Shown: positions 1 to 8,096, counted from the stretch's first letter. The stretch is DNA of 47,288 bases from an uncultured Bacteroidales bacterium (GCA_900319925.1 ONQE01000016.1:1-47288), one strand, 5' to 3'. A program made the numbers and translations. The notes: generated from the sequence alone by a model not told the origin.

Positions 1-475
1 TATATTTATATATACTATTGTAAATCTCTGGTTCATTCTCCCGCACCCAAGCCAGTTTCGACACCGTGAAGTTGCCGGGGGAGTTGAGCAGGTGCGACAA
101 GCAGTACTCGTGACCGAGCTCTTCGAACGCTTTTTCCCCGTACGGCACAGCGCGGCTGTCGCACCAGATGATACTGGGACGGAGCACGCGCAAGTCCTTG
201 TCCACCAGCACCAACCCGTGCATCTGGTAGGTGATACCGACGGCCTTGACGTCTTCGGCCTTCACATTGCCGGAGGTCATCGCCTGCCGCAGTGCCGTTT
301 TCAGGTAGGTCCACCAGTCGTCGGGGTTCTGTTCTGCCCAGCCGTTGCGGACGGAGAGGATGGGGGCCTCCGTCTTCGGGGCCACGCCTTTCGCGACAAC
401 ATTCCCGGTTTGGCCGTCCAGAACGGAGACCTTTACGGAAGAACTGCCTAAATCAATGCCTAAAAAACAATCCAT
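1..475 (-). CDS. xylB: Xylulokinase, FGGY family (N-terminal 158 residues, cut by window edge)
   Basis: The frame opens at the ATG at 475 and stays open to the window edge, so only about the first third of a roughly 490-residue kinase is visible. The start reads MDCFLGIDLGSSSVKVS, the first phosphate-binding motif of the FGGY sugar kinases. It is followed by NGWAEQNPDDWW, by GITYQMHGLV and by IIWCDSRA, which are typical of xylulokinases; the QMHG segment lies at the substrate site. The family phosphorylates D-xylulose with ATP to feed the pentose phosphate pathway in the cytosol. A -7 promoter box lies 26 bases upstream of the start. FGGY kinases for other ketoses are related, so the exact sugar is an inference, but the motif set fits XylB best. 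Confidence 0.85.
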   Translation of the reverse strand, partial: MDCFLGIDLGSSSVKVSVLDGQTGNVVAKGVAPKTEAPILSVRNGWAEQNPDDWWTYLKTALRQAMTSGNVKAEDVKAVGITYQMHGLVLVDKDLRVLRPSIIWCDSRAVPYGEKAFEELGHEYCLSHLLNSPGNFTVSKLAWVRENEPEIYNSIYKY

Positions 476-500
476 ATCTCGAAATTCTAATAGCGGACGG

Positions 501-508
501 CAAAGATA
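501..508 (-). promoter_or_regulatory. -7 promoter box of the xylulokinase gene
   Basis: Read on the minus strand this is TATCTTTG followed by C, matching the Bacteroidetes sigma consensus TAnnTTTG. It ends 25 bases before the ATG at 475. No clear -33 TTTG was found. Confidence 0.6.
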
Positions 509-575
509 CGATTTTTGGCTGTTGCCGTCATCCTATTTTTTTTTCGCTCTTGTATTCAACATCCTAAAAAAATAC

Positions 576-583
576 TATTTTTG
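576..583 (+). promoter_or_regulatory. -7 promoter box of pyrBI
   Basis: TATTTTTG followed by C fits the Bacteroidetes -7 consensus. The leader to the pyrB ATG would be about 80 bases, longer than most leaders in this window, which leaves room for regulation; no attenuator hairpin was recognised in it. Confidence 0.5.
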
Positions 584-660
584 CATTGGTTTTGTATTTG
601 GTATTTTAGGGGAGGAAAAAGCCGTCGCGAAGTATGGAAGTTGTTTATAATTAAAAATAT

Positions 661-667
661 AGGAGGT
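661..667 (+). promoter_or_regulatory. Full Shine-Dalgarno sequence of pyrB
   Basis: AGGAGGT stands five bases before the pyrB ATG at 673. It is complementary to the 3' end of 16S rRNA. Such a site is unusual for Bacteroidetes, whose ribosomes mostly hide the anti-Shine-Dalgarno sequence, and most genes of this window have none. Confidence 0.75.
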
Positions 668-672
668 TTATT

Positions 673-1596
673 ATGTTAAAGAACAGAAGTTTGATCGACC
701 CCAACGATTTCACACGCGAGGAATTCCGTGAAATCTTCGATTTGGGTCACCAGATCATCGCCGATCCGGCGAAGTACAGCAAGAGTTGCGAAGGCAAGAT
801 CCTGGCAACTCTTTTTTACGAGCCCAGCACGCGCACGCGCTTGAGCTTCGAGACGGCCATGCTGCGTTTGGGCGGCCAGGTCATCGGGTTCTCCGAGGCC
901 GCGTCGTCATCCACTGCGAAAGGCGAGAGCATTGCCGACACCCTGCGCACTGTGGAGTGCTACGCGGACATCGCGGCCATGCGTCATCCCAAGGAGGGCG
1001 CCCCGCGTTTGGCCAGCCACTACATCCACATGCCGTTGATCAACGCCGGCGACGGCGGTCACCAACACCCCACGCAGACCCTCACCGACATCCTCACCAT
1101 CGAGCGGCTGCGCGGAAGCGTGGAGAACAAGACCTACGGTTTCTGCGGCGACCTCAAGTTCGGCCGCACCGTGCACTCCCTCGTCAAATTCCTCAGCAAC
1201 TACGAAGGTGTCCGCTTTATCTTCATCTCCCCCGAGGAGTTGCGCGTCCCGGAGTACATCCGCGAGGAGGTGGTCCGCAAGAAAGGCATCCCCTTCCAGG
1301 AGGTGGACCAAATGGAACCCTACATGGGCGAGCTCGACTTCCTCTACATGACCCGCGTGCAACGCGAGCGCTTCTTCAACGAAGAGGACTACATCCGCCT
1401 GAAAGACAGGTTCATCCTCGACAAGGCGAAGATGGCATACGCCCGCCCCGACACCTACATCCTGCACCCGCTGCCCCGCGTCAACGAAATCAGCACCGAA
1501 GTCGATGACGACCCGAGAGCGCAGTATTTCCAGCAGGCCAAGAACGGTATGTACGTACGTATGGCTTTGATTTTGAAACTTTTAGGCATTTATTAA
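673..1596 (+). CDS. pyrB: Aspartate carbamoyltransferase catalytic subunit
   Basis: Joins carbamoyl phosphate and L-aspartate to N-carbamoyl-L-aspartate, the committed step of pyrimidine synthesis, in the cytosol. The 307 residues are the usual length. The carbamoyl-phosphate loop STRTR sits at residues 52-56, SSSTAKGES carries the lysine loop that reaches in from the neighbouring subunit, [10 protein letters not shown] holds the active-site histidine, and HPLPRVNEI is the C-terminal substrate loop. The gene for the regulatory subunit follows after 12 bases, so the enzyme is expected to be the allosteric class with pyrI. The start is fixed by a complete Shine-Dalgarno sequence five bases upstream. 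Confidence 0.98.
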   Translation: MLKNRSLIDPNDFTREEFREIFDLGHQIIADPAKYSKSCEGKILATLFYEPSTRTRLSFETAMLRLGGQVIGFSEAASSSTAKGESIADTLRTVECYADIAAMRHPKEGAPRLASHYIHMPLINAGDGGHQHPTQTLTDILTIERLRGSVENKTYGFCGDLKFGRTVHSLVKFLSNYEGVRFIFISPEELRVPEYIREEVVRKKGIPFQEVDQMEPYMGELDFLYMTRVQRERFFNEEDYIRLKDRFILDKAKMAYARPDTYILHPLPRVNEISTEVDDDPRAQYFQQAKNGMYVRMALILKLLGIY

Positions 1597-1608
1597 AAAC
1601 CCGAGACC

Positions 1609-2043
1609 ATGTTAGAAATCACCAGTATAGAAAAAGGTATTGTCATCGACCACATTACCGCCGGTTACGGAATCCAGGTGTTCAACTATCTGAACCTTGA
1701 CAAGGCCGATTATAATGTCGCGCTCATCTGCAACGCCTACAGCCAGAAGATGGGCAAGAAAGACATCATCAAAATCAACAACGTCATCGACATCAACTAC
1801 GACTTTCTCGGGTTAATCGACCCGAACGCCACGGTGAACATCATCGAGGAGGGGAAGACCATCAAGAAGGTGAAATTGGAAGTGCCTGAGCGGGTGGAGA
1901 ACATCATCCGTTGCAAGAATCCGCGCTGCGTCACTTCGGTGGAACATTACTTCCCGCACGTCTTCCACCTCGTGGACAAGGAGAAGCGCTCCTACCGCTG
2001 CGAGTACTGCGATGACATCGTGATCCCTTACCCGGTGAAATAG
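1609..2043 (+). CDS. pyrI: Aspartate carbamoyltransferase regulatory subunit
   Basis: Binds nucleotide effectors and links catalytic trimers through a zinc domain. The 144 residues contain the four zinc ligands in the expected arrangement, Cys102 and Cys107 (RCKNPRC) and Cys131 and Cys134 (CEYC). The N-terminal effector domain includes GIVIDHITAGYGIQVFNYL, with the family's IDHI segment. It lies 12 bases behind pyrB and shares its promoter; a strong terminator follows the stop codon. CTP, UTP and ATP as effectors are known for the enterobacterial protein and are only assumed here. Confidence 0.98.
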   Translation: MLEITSIEKGIVIDHITAGYGIQVFNYLNLDKADYNVALICNAYSQKMGKKDIIKINNVIDINYDFLGLIDPNATVNIIEEGKTIKKVKLEVPERVENIIRCKNPRCVTSVEHYFPHVFHLVDKEKRSYRCEYCDDIVIPYPVK

Positions 2044-2062
2044 TGACTGACGTCCTAGCACA

Positions 2063-2097
2063 AAAAAAGGCGCTCTCATCCGAGAGTGCCTTTTTTG
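2063..2097. terminator. Bidirectional terminator between pyrI and tRNA-Ala
   Basis: A 15-bp hairpin (arms 2063-2077 and 2082-2096, loop ATCC, one G-T pair) has an A-run at one foot and a T-run at the other, so it can stop pyrBI from the left and the convergent tRNA-Ala transcript from the right. Confidence 0.88.
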
Positions 2098-2171
2098 TGG
2101 AGCGTATGAGAATCGAACTCACGACCTCTTGACTGCCAGTCAAACGCTCTAGCCAACTGAGCTAACGCCCC
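2098..2171 (-). tRNA. tRNA-Ala, anticodon GGC
   Basis: All four arms fold on the minus strand: a 7-bp acceptor stem, D arm GCTC/GAGC, anticodon stem TTTGA/TCAAG around the loop CTGGCAG, and T arm GTGAG/CTCAT around TTCGATT. The anticodon GGC reads GCC (alanine). The acceptor stem has the G3:U70 pair that alanyl-tRNA synthetase recognises, an independent confirmation. The discriminator base is A and CCA is not encoded. A -7 box lies upstream and a terminator directly downstream, so it is a single-gene transcript. Confidence 0.95.
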
Positions 2172-2193
2172 ATCACTGCTTCAAAAGCGACGG

Positions 2194-2201
2194 CAAAGAT
2201 A
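2194..2201 (-). promoter_or_regulatory. -7 promoter box of tRNA-Ala
   Basis: On the minus strand this reads TATCTTTG followed by C. It lies 22 bases before the 5' end of the tRNA. Confidence 0.6.
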
Positions 2202-2306
2202 CACTTTTTCCGAATACGGCCGACTCGTGAAGCTATTTTTATTTTTATTCCTTATATATTTGGAAAACAGATTGTTATATCCTATTTTCCTTCAGCTGCC
2301 AATCGA

Positions 2307-3290
2307 TTATATGCAATAGACCTCCAAAAGTTTCGCATAACCGTCGGGGATAATCTGCATCTGTTCGATTTCTGCCGGAACAAGAACGACTTCGCCGGTG
2401 CCTAAGTGCTCTTTGAAACTGTCAGAAACCAAGAACGCATTGCCTTCCAGACAGATATAGATGACAAATGAGTCGAGGTTGACGAAAGACTTCTGCACCT
2501 GCATGTCCATCTCCAAGAGATTGGTGGTGAAGAAGGGCGATTTGACCAGTGATACGGTCTTGTTCTTCTCGGGAGTGTAATGCACTTGGAAATCCTTCAG
2601 GTTCTCTTCCGAGTGGATGGCCTCGAAGGCCTCCTCGGTGTGCAGTTCACGCCGGTTGCCATTCGCGTCCACACGATTCCAGTCGTAGATGCGGAAGGTG
2701 ATGTCCGAGGGTTGCTGAATCTCGGCCAGCAGCACCCCTTTGCCGATGGCGTGCACCGTGCCCGCAGGAATCATGAACGTGTCGCCGGGTTTCACGGGAT
2801 AGAACTTGAGGAAGTCCTCCAAATGACCCTCCTCCACGGCATCCATATACTGTTGGGCGGTAATCTTCTGGTTAAAACCGACATACAAGCCCGCACCCTC
2901 GTCGGCTTGGATGACGTGCCACATCTCGGTCTTGCCGTTCTGCCCGTAACGTTCCTGCGCGAAGGCATCGTCGGGGTGCACTTGCACGGAAAGGTTGTCC
3001 TGTGCATCGATGAACTTGACGAGCAGCGGGAATCCGAGTCCGTATTTCTCGTAATTCTTCTCGCCCACAAGGTCGGTGAGGTAGATTTCGAGCAGTTCGT
3101 TAAGGTTGTTCTCGGCCAAGAATCCATTGGCGACAACGGACTCATCGTCCACGAGACCGGAGACTTCCCAGCTCTCGCCGCAGTTTTCCAACGAGCCGAT
3201 GTCGTGTTTAAGGATGGTTTCGATTTTGCGGCCGCCCCAGATCTTCTCTTTCAGGGCGGGTGTGAATTTCAAAGGATAGAGTGTTGACAT
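2307..3290 (-). CDS. manA: Mannose-6-phosphate isomerase, type I
   Basis: Interconverts mannose 6-phosphate and fructose 6-phosphate, either to use mannose or to supply GDP-mannose and fucose precursors. The 327-residue protein is the short form common in Bacteroidetes and Firmicutes. The zinc ligands are visible: Gln103 and His105 in VQVHPDD, Glu122 in KTEMWHVI and His180 in IPAGTVHAIGKG. The segment LLAEIQQPSDITFRIYDW is a strong signature of the family. The gene begins six bases after the stop of the exported protein at 3297-4253 and has no promoter of its own that I can see, so the two form an operon. Confidence 0.95.
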   Translation of the reverse strand: MSTLYPLKFTPALKEKIWGGRKIETILKHDIGSLENCGESWEVSGLVDDESVVANGFLAENNLNELLEIYLTDLVGEKNYEKYGLGFPLLVKFIDAQDNLSVQVHPDDAFAQERYGQNGKTEMWHVIQADEGAGLYVGFNQKITAQQYMDAVEEGHLEDFLKFYPVKPGDTFMIPAGTVHAIGKGVLLAEIQQPSDITFRIYDWNRVDANGNRRELHTEEAFEAIHSEENLKDFQVHYTPEKNKTVSLVKSPFFTTNLLEMDMQVQKSFVNLDSFVIYICLEGNAFLVSDSFKEHLGTGEVVLVPAEIEQMQIIPDGYAKLLEVYCI

Positions 3291-3296
3291 ATTCGA

Positions 3297-4253
3297 TTAT
3301 TGTACGGAATAGTAGTTTCGGTTTTTATGTTGATATTCGGGGCGCACCTTGTCGGGATTGGAGCCGCGCACGCTTTTCTGAAACACCCACTTGCCGTCTT
3401 CCTCGATAAAGCCTTGATTCAGACTGGATTCGGGTACCATATAGGCAGGCACATTTTTCATGGCCTCGTCCATAGGAATCAGTTCCTCGAAAATAATCAT
3501 GTCGCAACGCAACCGCTTGTAGTCGTAGTCGCGGGTCTTCGGGTTGTATTTGCCCGTGCTGACAAGATATTCCTGATTCTCGTAATTGAGATAGAGCGTG
3601 GCGTTCTTGGAGTATTCGAAGATGACGCGGGCCACCTTCTCCGGGTAATTTTTGAATACGCGCGCACCGAAAATCGGGGTCATATCTTTGTTAAAGTGCA
3701 GAATTTCAATAAGTTTCTGATTTGTAAAGAGATCGTTTCCATTCCATCCGAGCAGCGTGTAGTAGGTCGTGTTCTTGTCTTTCACGGGGATGATTTTGTA
3801 ATAGACCGCGCCGTACCAGCGGTTGTGGTTGCCGACGAGCGTCTTGGGGTAGTCGATGTTCTGGCGCTTGTCGTAAAGCGGGTACAGCACGTACTTTTTG
3901 CGGCTCTCGTTATAGACGTGGATGAAGCCGAAATTCTCGATGTCGTAATTGCTCTTGACGACATACCACGTGAAAATCTTGAAGACATTGTCGGGGGAGG
4001 CGAGCACGCTGAAGTTCTCAACCGAGTCCCAGGTGAACTTGAAAGCGTCGGGTTTCTGGAGAACTTCCTCCAAAAGTGTCATAAAATCTTCGTTGAGGGC
4101 GAGGCGAGCGGTTTCGTCAGGCTCCGCCATCACCTGGTCGCGAAGACGGGTGAGGCTGTCCTCCCATACGCGGAAATCGGCCTTCTTTTGGGGGAAAGCC
4201 GTTGTCCAGCATAGCAGGATTGTCGCTAATATGACCGATACACGTTTGAGCAT
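3297..4253 (-). CDS. Exported protein of unknown function
   Basis: The 318-residue product starts with a signal peptide (MLKRVSVILATILLCWTTAFPQ, cleavage expected after about residue 21) and has no lipobox and no further membrane segment. The mature part is rich in aromatic residues and repeated strand-like stretches such as IFTWYVVKSNYDIENFGFIHVYN, WYGAVYYKIIPVKDKNTTYYTLLGWNG (in parts) and VIFEYSKNATLYLNYENQEY, suggesting a beta-rich fold in the periplasm or at the surface. I do not recognise a named family; similar proteins occur in Bacteroidetes as conserved hypotheticals. It is the first gene of an operon with manA. The start is supported by a -7 box 15 bases upstream. Confidence 0.85.
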   Translation of the reverse strand: MLKRVSVILATILLCWTTAFPQKKADFRVWEDSLTRLRDQVMAEPDETARLALNEDFMTLLEEVLQKPDAFKFTWDSVENFSVLASPDNVFKIFTWYVVKSNYDIENFGFIHVYNESRKKYVLYPLYDKRQNIDYPKTLVGNHNRWYGAVYYKIIPVKDKNTTYYTLLGWNGNDLFTNQKLIEILHFNKDMTPIFGARVFKNYPEKVARVIFEYSKNATLYLNYENQEYLVSTGKYNPKTRDYDYKRLRCDMIIFEELIPMDEAMKNVPAYMVPESSLNQGFIEEDGKWVFQKSVRGSNPDKVRPEYQHKNRNYYSVQ

Positions 4254-4267
4254 CAGAAAACAAACGG

Positions 4268-4275
4268 CAAAAATA
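4268..4275 (-). promoter_or_regulatory. -7 promoter box of the exported protein-manA operon
   Basis: On the minus strand TATTTTTG followed by C. It stands 14 bases before the ATG at 4253, giving a very short leader. Confidence 0.6.
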
Positions 4276-4342
4276 CAAAATATATTGCATCAACTGCTTT
4301 TTGTTTTTGCGAGCCCCACTATTATCCAAACCAAAAAAAACG

Positions 4343-4350
4343 TATCTTTG
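4343..4350 (+). promoter_or_regulatory. -7 promoter box of the OmpA/TPR lipoprotein gene
   Basis: TATCTTTG followed by C, 39 bases before the ATG at 4390. Confidence 0.6.
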
Positions 4351-4389
4351 CCCCGTTTTTGAAATTTCAAATTAAAGCCAAAATAACCT

Positions 4390-6216
4390 ATGAGAAAATT
4401 AGTTGCATTGAGCATGGTTTTGACCGCCGCACTGCTGATGGGCGGTTGCGGACTTGGGAAAATGGTCAAAAAGTATCCCGAGGTGACGGTGACCTTAGAC
4501 AATCCCGACTTGGAGAACAAGGGCGGAGAAGTGGCCTACACCATCAAGGGGACCATACCGCCCAAGTATATGAAAAAGAAAGCCACTATGACTTTCACGC
4601 CTTCGTTATCCGTTGACGGAGAGAAGGTTACACCTCCTTTTGCCATCATCACGCTGAAAGGCGAGAAAGCCAAGGGCGACGGCATCACCATCCCCTACAA
4701 GACCGGTGGCACCTTCACCAAGAGCGGCACTTTCAAGTTTGACGAGAAATACGAGACCGCGGACATCGTCGTCGGGGCGGAGGCCAATCTCAAGAAGAAG
4801 CATCATGACTTCGGCGACCGCAACCTCGGCGAGGGCATCAGCAACACCAGTGCCCGCGCCAACCTCACCCCGCGCCTGACCGACAACGCCGGCAGCGGCA
4901 CCGCCTTCCTGCTCGCCCCCCACAACTACAAGGCCGAGTTCATCGGGCGCACCGCCACCCTCTACTTCGACCTCAACAGCTCGAACATGAACTGGAACAA
5001 CCCCAACAACAAGACCAAGGCTGCCAAGGACTCCATCAAGGAATTCATCGACTTCATGGGCAACGATTACATCATCGACCGAGTGGTGATTTCCGGCTGG
5101 GCTTCCCCCGAAGGCGAGGAGACCAACAACCAAGGCCTTTCCGAACGCCGTTTCCAAGTTGGCAAAAGCTGGTTCAACGACAAGTTCAACGCCTACCTGA
5201 AAGACTACGCCAAGCGTAACAATATCAAGATGAAAGACTTGCAACGTCCCACGTTCGAATACGTGAACAACGCCAAAGGTGAGGACTGGGACGGTTTCGA
5301 GGCTGCCATCGAGAAGTCCAACATCGCGCAGAAAAACCAGATTCTCAACGTGGTGCGTTCTCAGGCCAACAACGACATGCGCGAGCAGAAGATCCGCGAG
5401 ATGACGGACATCTATCCCGAAATTGCCGATGCCATCCTGCCGCCGCTCCGTCGCGCCGAAATCCAGATGGTCTGCAAGAAGCATGACACCTACACCGATG
5501 CCGAACTTATCCGCCTCGTGCAATCCAATCCGGAGGACTTCTCCGTCAACGAGCGTCTCTATGCCGCCTCTGTCGCCACGGACATGAGCGTAAAGGAAAG
5601 CATCTACAAATCCTTAATTAACAATAAGAAAACGGAAAATGATTGGCGTGCATACAACAACCTCGGCGCTATGAAGCTGAACGACTATTACCAGAGCGGC
5701 AATCAGGCCGACCTGGAAGAGGCGTTGAACTACCTGCAGAAAGCCGCTGCTCTTTCCCCGAACAACGGTGTGATTCTCAATAATATGGCTATCGCCGACT
5801 ACCTCAGCGGTGACCTCGCTGCCGCACAGGCCAACTTTGAGGCTTCCGCCAACGCTTCCGTGCAACCGGTGAACCAGAACTACAACACCGGCGCACTCAG
5901 CATCCTCAACGGCGACTATTCCAAGGCTGCCCAACTGATGGGTAACCAAAGCTGCGATTACAACACCGCACTCGTGCAGTTGCTGCAAAAGGACTACAAC
6001 GCCGCCAAGGCCACCCTCGACTGCATCGACAATGTGGACGCCAAGACGGCCTACCTGAAGGCTGTGCTCGCCGCCCGCATGAAAGCGGAGGAGGGCGTTT
6101 ACAGCAACCTCGCCACCGCCATCGATCTGGATCCTTCTTTGAAGAAGACGGCCAAGCGCGACGCCGAGTTCAAACGCTATCGCCACTCCGACCGCTTCAA
6201 ACAGTTAGTGAAATAG
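4390..6216 (+). CDS. Lipoprotein with OmpA-like and TPR domains
   Basis: The 608-residue protein has a lipoprotein signal ending in LLMGGC (Cys20), so it is anchored to a membrane, probably the outer one. Residues about 30-150 form a beta-rich region of unknown type. Around residues 190-270 lies an OmpA-like peptidoglycan-binding domain, with YFDLNSSNMNW followed by SGWASPEGEETNN and GLSERRFQVG, which match the conserved strand and the N-x-x-LS-x-R helix. From about 410 to 540 there are tetratricopeptide-like helices (WRAYNNLGAMKLNDYY, ALNYLQKAAALSPNNGVI, NNMAIADYLSGDLAAAQANF). The design suggests a scaffold linking the outer membrane to peptidoglycan and to partner proteins. It is transcribed alone and ends in a strong terminator. 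The specific partner is unknown. Confidence 0.88.
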   Translation: MRKLVALSMVLTAALLMGGCGLGKMVKKYPEVTVTLDNPDLENKGGEVAYTIKGTIPPKYMKKKATMTFTPSLSVDGEKVTPPFAIITLKGEKAKGDGITIPYKTGGTFTKSGTFKFDEKYETADIVVGAEANLKKKHHDFGDRNLGEGISNTSARANLTPRLTDNAGSGTAFLLAPHNYKAEFIGRTATLYFDLNSSNMNWNNPNNKTKAAKDSIKEFIDFMGNDYIIDRVVISGWASPEGEETNNQGLSERRFQVGKSWFNDKFNAYLKDYAKRNNIKMKDLQRPTFEYVNNAKGEDWDGFEAAIEKSNIAQKNQILNVVRSQANNDMREQKIREMTDIYPEIADAILPPLRRAEIQMVCKKHDTYTDAELIRLVQSNPEDFSVNERLYAASVATDMSVKESIYKSLINNKKTENDWRAYNNLGAMKLNDYYQSGNQADLEEALNYLQKAAALSPNNGVILNNMAIADYLSGDLAAAQANFEASANASVQPVNQNYNTGALSILNGDYSKAAQLMGNQSCDYNTALVQLLQKDYNAAKATLDCIDNVDAKTAYLKAVLAARMKAEEGVYSNLATAIDLDPSLKKTAKRDAEFKRYRHSDRFKQLVK

Positions 6217-6239
6217 AATCTTATACCATATTATACTAT

Positions 6240-6276
6240 AACGGGCGAACTTTGATGGTTCGCCCGTTCTGTTTTC
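6240..6276 (+). terminator. Terminator of the OmpA/TPR lipoprotein gene
   Basis: A perfect 11-bp hairpin (arms 6240-6250 and 6258-6268, loop of seven bases) is followed by the T-rich stretch TTCTGTTTT. Confidence 0.85.
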
Positions 6277-6323
6277 TGTCAATAATAAGTGGTGAAAAGC
6301 GAGCCGCGCCTTCACGAGAAACC

Positions 6324-7883
6324 CTAACGGGAAAGCGAGACCGTGATGGCCGTCCGCAATCCGTCGATGGCGGCACTCATGATGCCCCCGGCATAACCGG
6401 CCCCCTCCCCTATCGGGTAAATCCCTGGCACTGAGGACATCCTATCGTCGTTGCGAAGAATGCGCACCGGCGAGGAGGAGCGCGTCTCCACGCCCGTCAG
6501 CACCGTATCGACATTGGCTATGCCCGGCAACTTGCGGTCGAGCAGCGGCAGTGCCTCACGCAACGCACCGACAGCGTAATCGGGCAGACAGCGGGAGAAG
6601 TCACCGTAGTAGAGCCCATGCGGATAGGACGGCACCACCTTGCGATGACGTGCGGCAACCAGCCCTTTCAGAAACTCCCCGACGAGATTGCCCGGAGCTC
6701 GTCCGTCCCCAGCCATCCGGAATGCCAACAGCTCGTATTTGGCCTGATAATCAATGCCATCCAACACAGAGCCCTGCATAAAATCCTCGGGCGTGACGCT
6801 CACCAAGAGTGCGCTGTTGGCGTTGGCCTTGTCGCGTTTGTGCTCGCTCATGCCGTTCGTGACGATCGTTCCCTCCTCGCTTGCGGAAGCCATCACCGTG
6901 CCGCCCGGACACATGCAGAAGGTATAGACACCGCGGTTTTGCAGATGTACAACCCCTTTGTAAGAGGCCGGCGGAAGCAGATTGGCCGATTGTCCATACT
7001 GCATCCTGTTGATGTCACGTTGCAGATGCTCCATACGCACCCCGATGGAAAACCCCTTGGCTTCCATCAGCAGACCGCGGGCATGCAACATACGAATCGT
7101 ATCGCGAGCCGAATGGCCCAAGCCTATGAGTAAATGTTTGGTTTTGAAGATTTTATCTCCTTTGCAGCGGACGGTTAAACGATCCCCGTCTTTCTCAAAA
7201 CCATCGAACAGCGTGTTGAAATGGAACTCCCCGCCCAGTGTCTCAATCTCCATACGAATGTTCTTCACCACTTTGGACAGGTAGTCGGTGCCGACATGAG
7301 GATTCTGTTGGTAAGTCACCTCTTCGGGAGCTCCGTGTTTATAGAACTCGTTGAGTATAAACTGGTTGTATTCGCTATTGACATTCGTATTGAGTTTCCC
7401 GTCGGAGAACGTGCCCGCTCCGCCCTCGCCGAACTGGACATTGGATTCGGGATTCAACATTTTGGTATGCAAGAAATTACGCACCGATTGCTGCCGTTCC
7501 TCAATACGTTCGCCACGTTCGATGACGACCGGGTGCGCGCCGCAGCGGGCCAAATACAGCGCGGCGAACATTCCCGCAGGGCCGAAACCGACTACCACGG
7601 GCTGCAAATCGTGAGGCCACTGCGGATATTCGAGTTCTGGCACAGGCATCGGCTCCGACACGCCCGGGCTTCCCATAAGGGAGCGGTAATGGTCGGGGAC
7701 GGTCACCTCCACCTGAAAATTGTACTGCACACGGTTCTTCTTCCGTGCATCCACCGACTGCCGCACAATCCGAAAACCGGACAGATCTTCCGTCCTGATT
7801 TTGAACTGCTTGCACACGAAGTTTTTAACGTTTCGCGCTGACTCCACCGGCACGCTGATATTCGAGAGTTTAAGTTGTACCAT
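6324..7883 (-). CDS. FAD-dependent dehydrogenase (COG2509-like)
   Basis: From the ATG at 7883 the product has 519 residues. After an N-terminal domain of about 90 residues it shows the dinucleotide-binding motif VVVGFGPAGMFAALYLARCG (glycines near 99-104), then FGEGGAGTFSDGKL and, near the C terminus, IYPIGEGAGYAGGIMSAAIDG, the FAD-binding end typical of the uncharacterised FAD-dependent dehydrogenase family COG2509. The substrate of this family is not established. A TTG further upstream (7901) would extend the frame, but it lies inside the -7 promoter box, so the ATG is the better start. The gene converges on the OmpA/TPR gene and stands alone. Confidence 0.9.
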   Translation of the reverse strand: MVQLKLSNISVPVESARNVKNFVCKQFKIRTEDLSGFRIVRQSVDARKKNRVQYNFQVEVTVPDHYRSLMGSPGVSEPMPVPELEYPQWPHDLQPVVVGFGPAGMFAALYLARCGAHPVVIERGERIEERQQSVRNFLHTKMLNPESNVQFGEGGAGTFSDGKLNTNVNSEYNQFILNEFYKHGAPEEVTYQQNPHVGTDYLSKVVKNIRMEIETLGGEFHFNTLFDGFEKDGDRLTVRCKGDKIFKTKHLLIGLGHSARDTIRMLHARGLLMEAKGFSIGVRMEHLQRDINRMQYGQSANLLPPASYKGVVHLQNRGVYTFCMCPGGTVMASASEEGTIVTNGMSEHKRDKANANSALLVSVTPEDFMQGSVLDGIDYQAKYELLAFRMAGDGRAPGNLVGEFLKGLVAARHRKVVPSYPHGLYYGDFSRCLPDYAVGALREALPLLDRKLPGIANVDTVLTGVETRSSSPVRILRNDDRMSSVPGIYPIGEGAGYAGGIMSAAIDGLRTAITVSLSR

Positions 7884-7898
7884 AGTCCTAATTTGCGG

Positions 7899-7906
7899 CA
7901 AATGTA
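7899..7906 (-). promoter_or_regulatory. -7 promoter box of the FAD-dependent dehydrogenase gene
   Basis: On the minus strand TACATTTG followed by C, 15 bases before the ATG at 7883. Its position rules out the upstream TTG as start. Confidence 0.6.
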
Positions 7907-7955
7907 CATAAATTCCGAATATACACAGACAAACGATATTGACCGCCGTAAAGAC

Positions 7956-8043
7956 GTTGGCGAATGCCTGTACAGGCGTTGGCGAATGCCCCTACAGGCG
8001 TTGGCGAATGCCCCTACAGGCGTTGGCGAATGCCCCTACAGGC
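7956..8043. repeat. Tandem repeat, four copies of a 22-bp unit
   Basis: Four head-to-tail copies begin at 7956, 7978, 8000 and 8022. The unit contains GTTGGCGAATGCCCCTACAG followed by GC; only the first copy differs, by CTGT in place of CCCT. Each unit holds the small inverted repeat GGC-GAAT-GCC. A broken fifth copy (GTTG) follows. The array separates the divergent promoters of the FAD-dependent dehydrogenase and the HAD phosphatase. Confidence 0.95.
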
Positions 8044-8051
8044 GTTGACCG

Positions 8052-8067
8052 ATGAGTATATACTCAT
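8052..8067. other. 16-bp perfect palindrome upstream of the HAD phosphatase promoter
   Basis: ATGAGTATATACTCAT is its own reverse complement and ends 21 bases before the -7 box at 8089, about where the -33 region would be. It could be an operator for a dimeric regulator, but no regulator gene is adjacent. Confidence 0.5.
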
Positions 8068-8088
8068 GTACTGATACAAATTATTATG

Positions 8089-8096
8089 TACATTTG
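8089..8096 (+). promoter_or_regulatory. -7 promoter box of the HAD phosphatase gene
   Basis: TACATTTG followed by C, 50 bases before the ATG at 8147. Confidence 0.6.

Noticed and set aside
786-1508. Long open frames overlapping pyrB in other frames
   Set aside because: They are Arg/His-rich shadows of the G+C-rich pyrB codons with no similarity to proteins; the same holds for the many long frames opposite manA, ilvE, pta, gldG and the beta-galactosidase gene.
7956-8043. CRISPR array
   Set aside because: The 22-bp units are directly adjacent with no spacers, and there are no cas genes.
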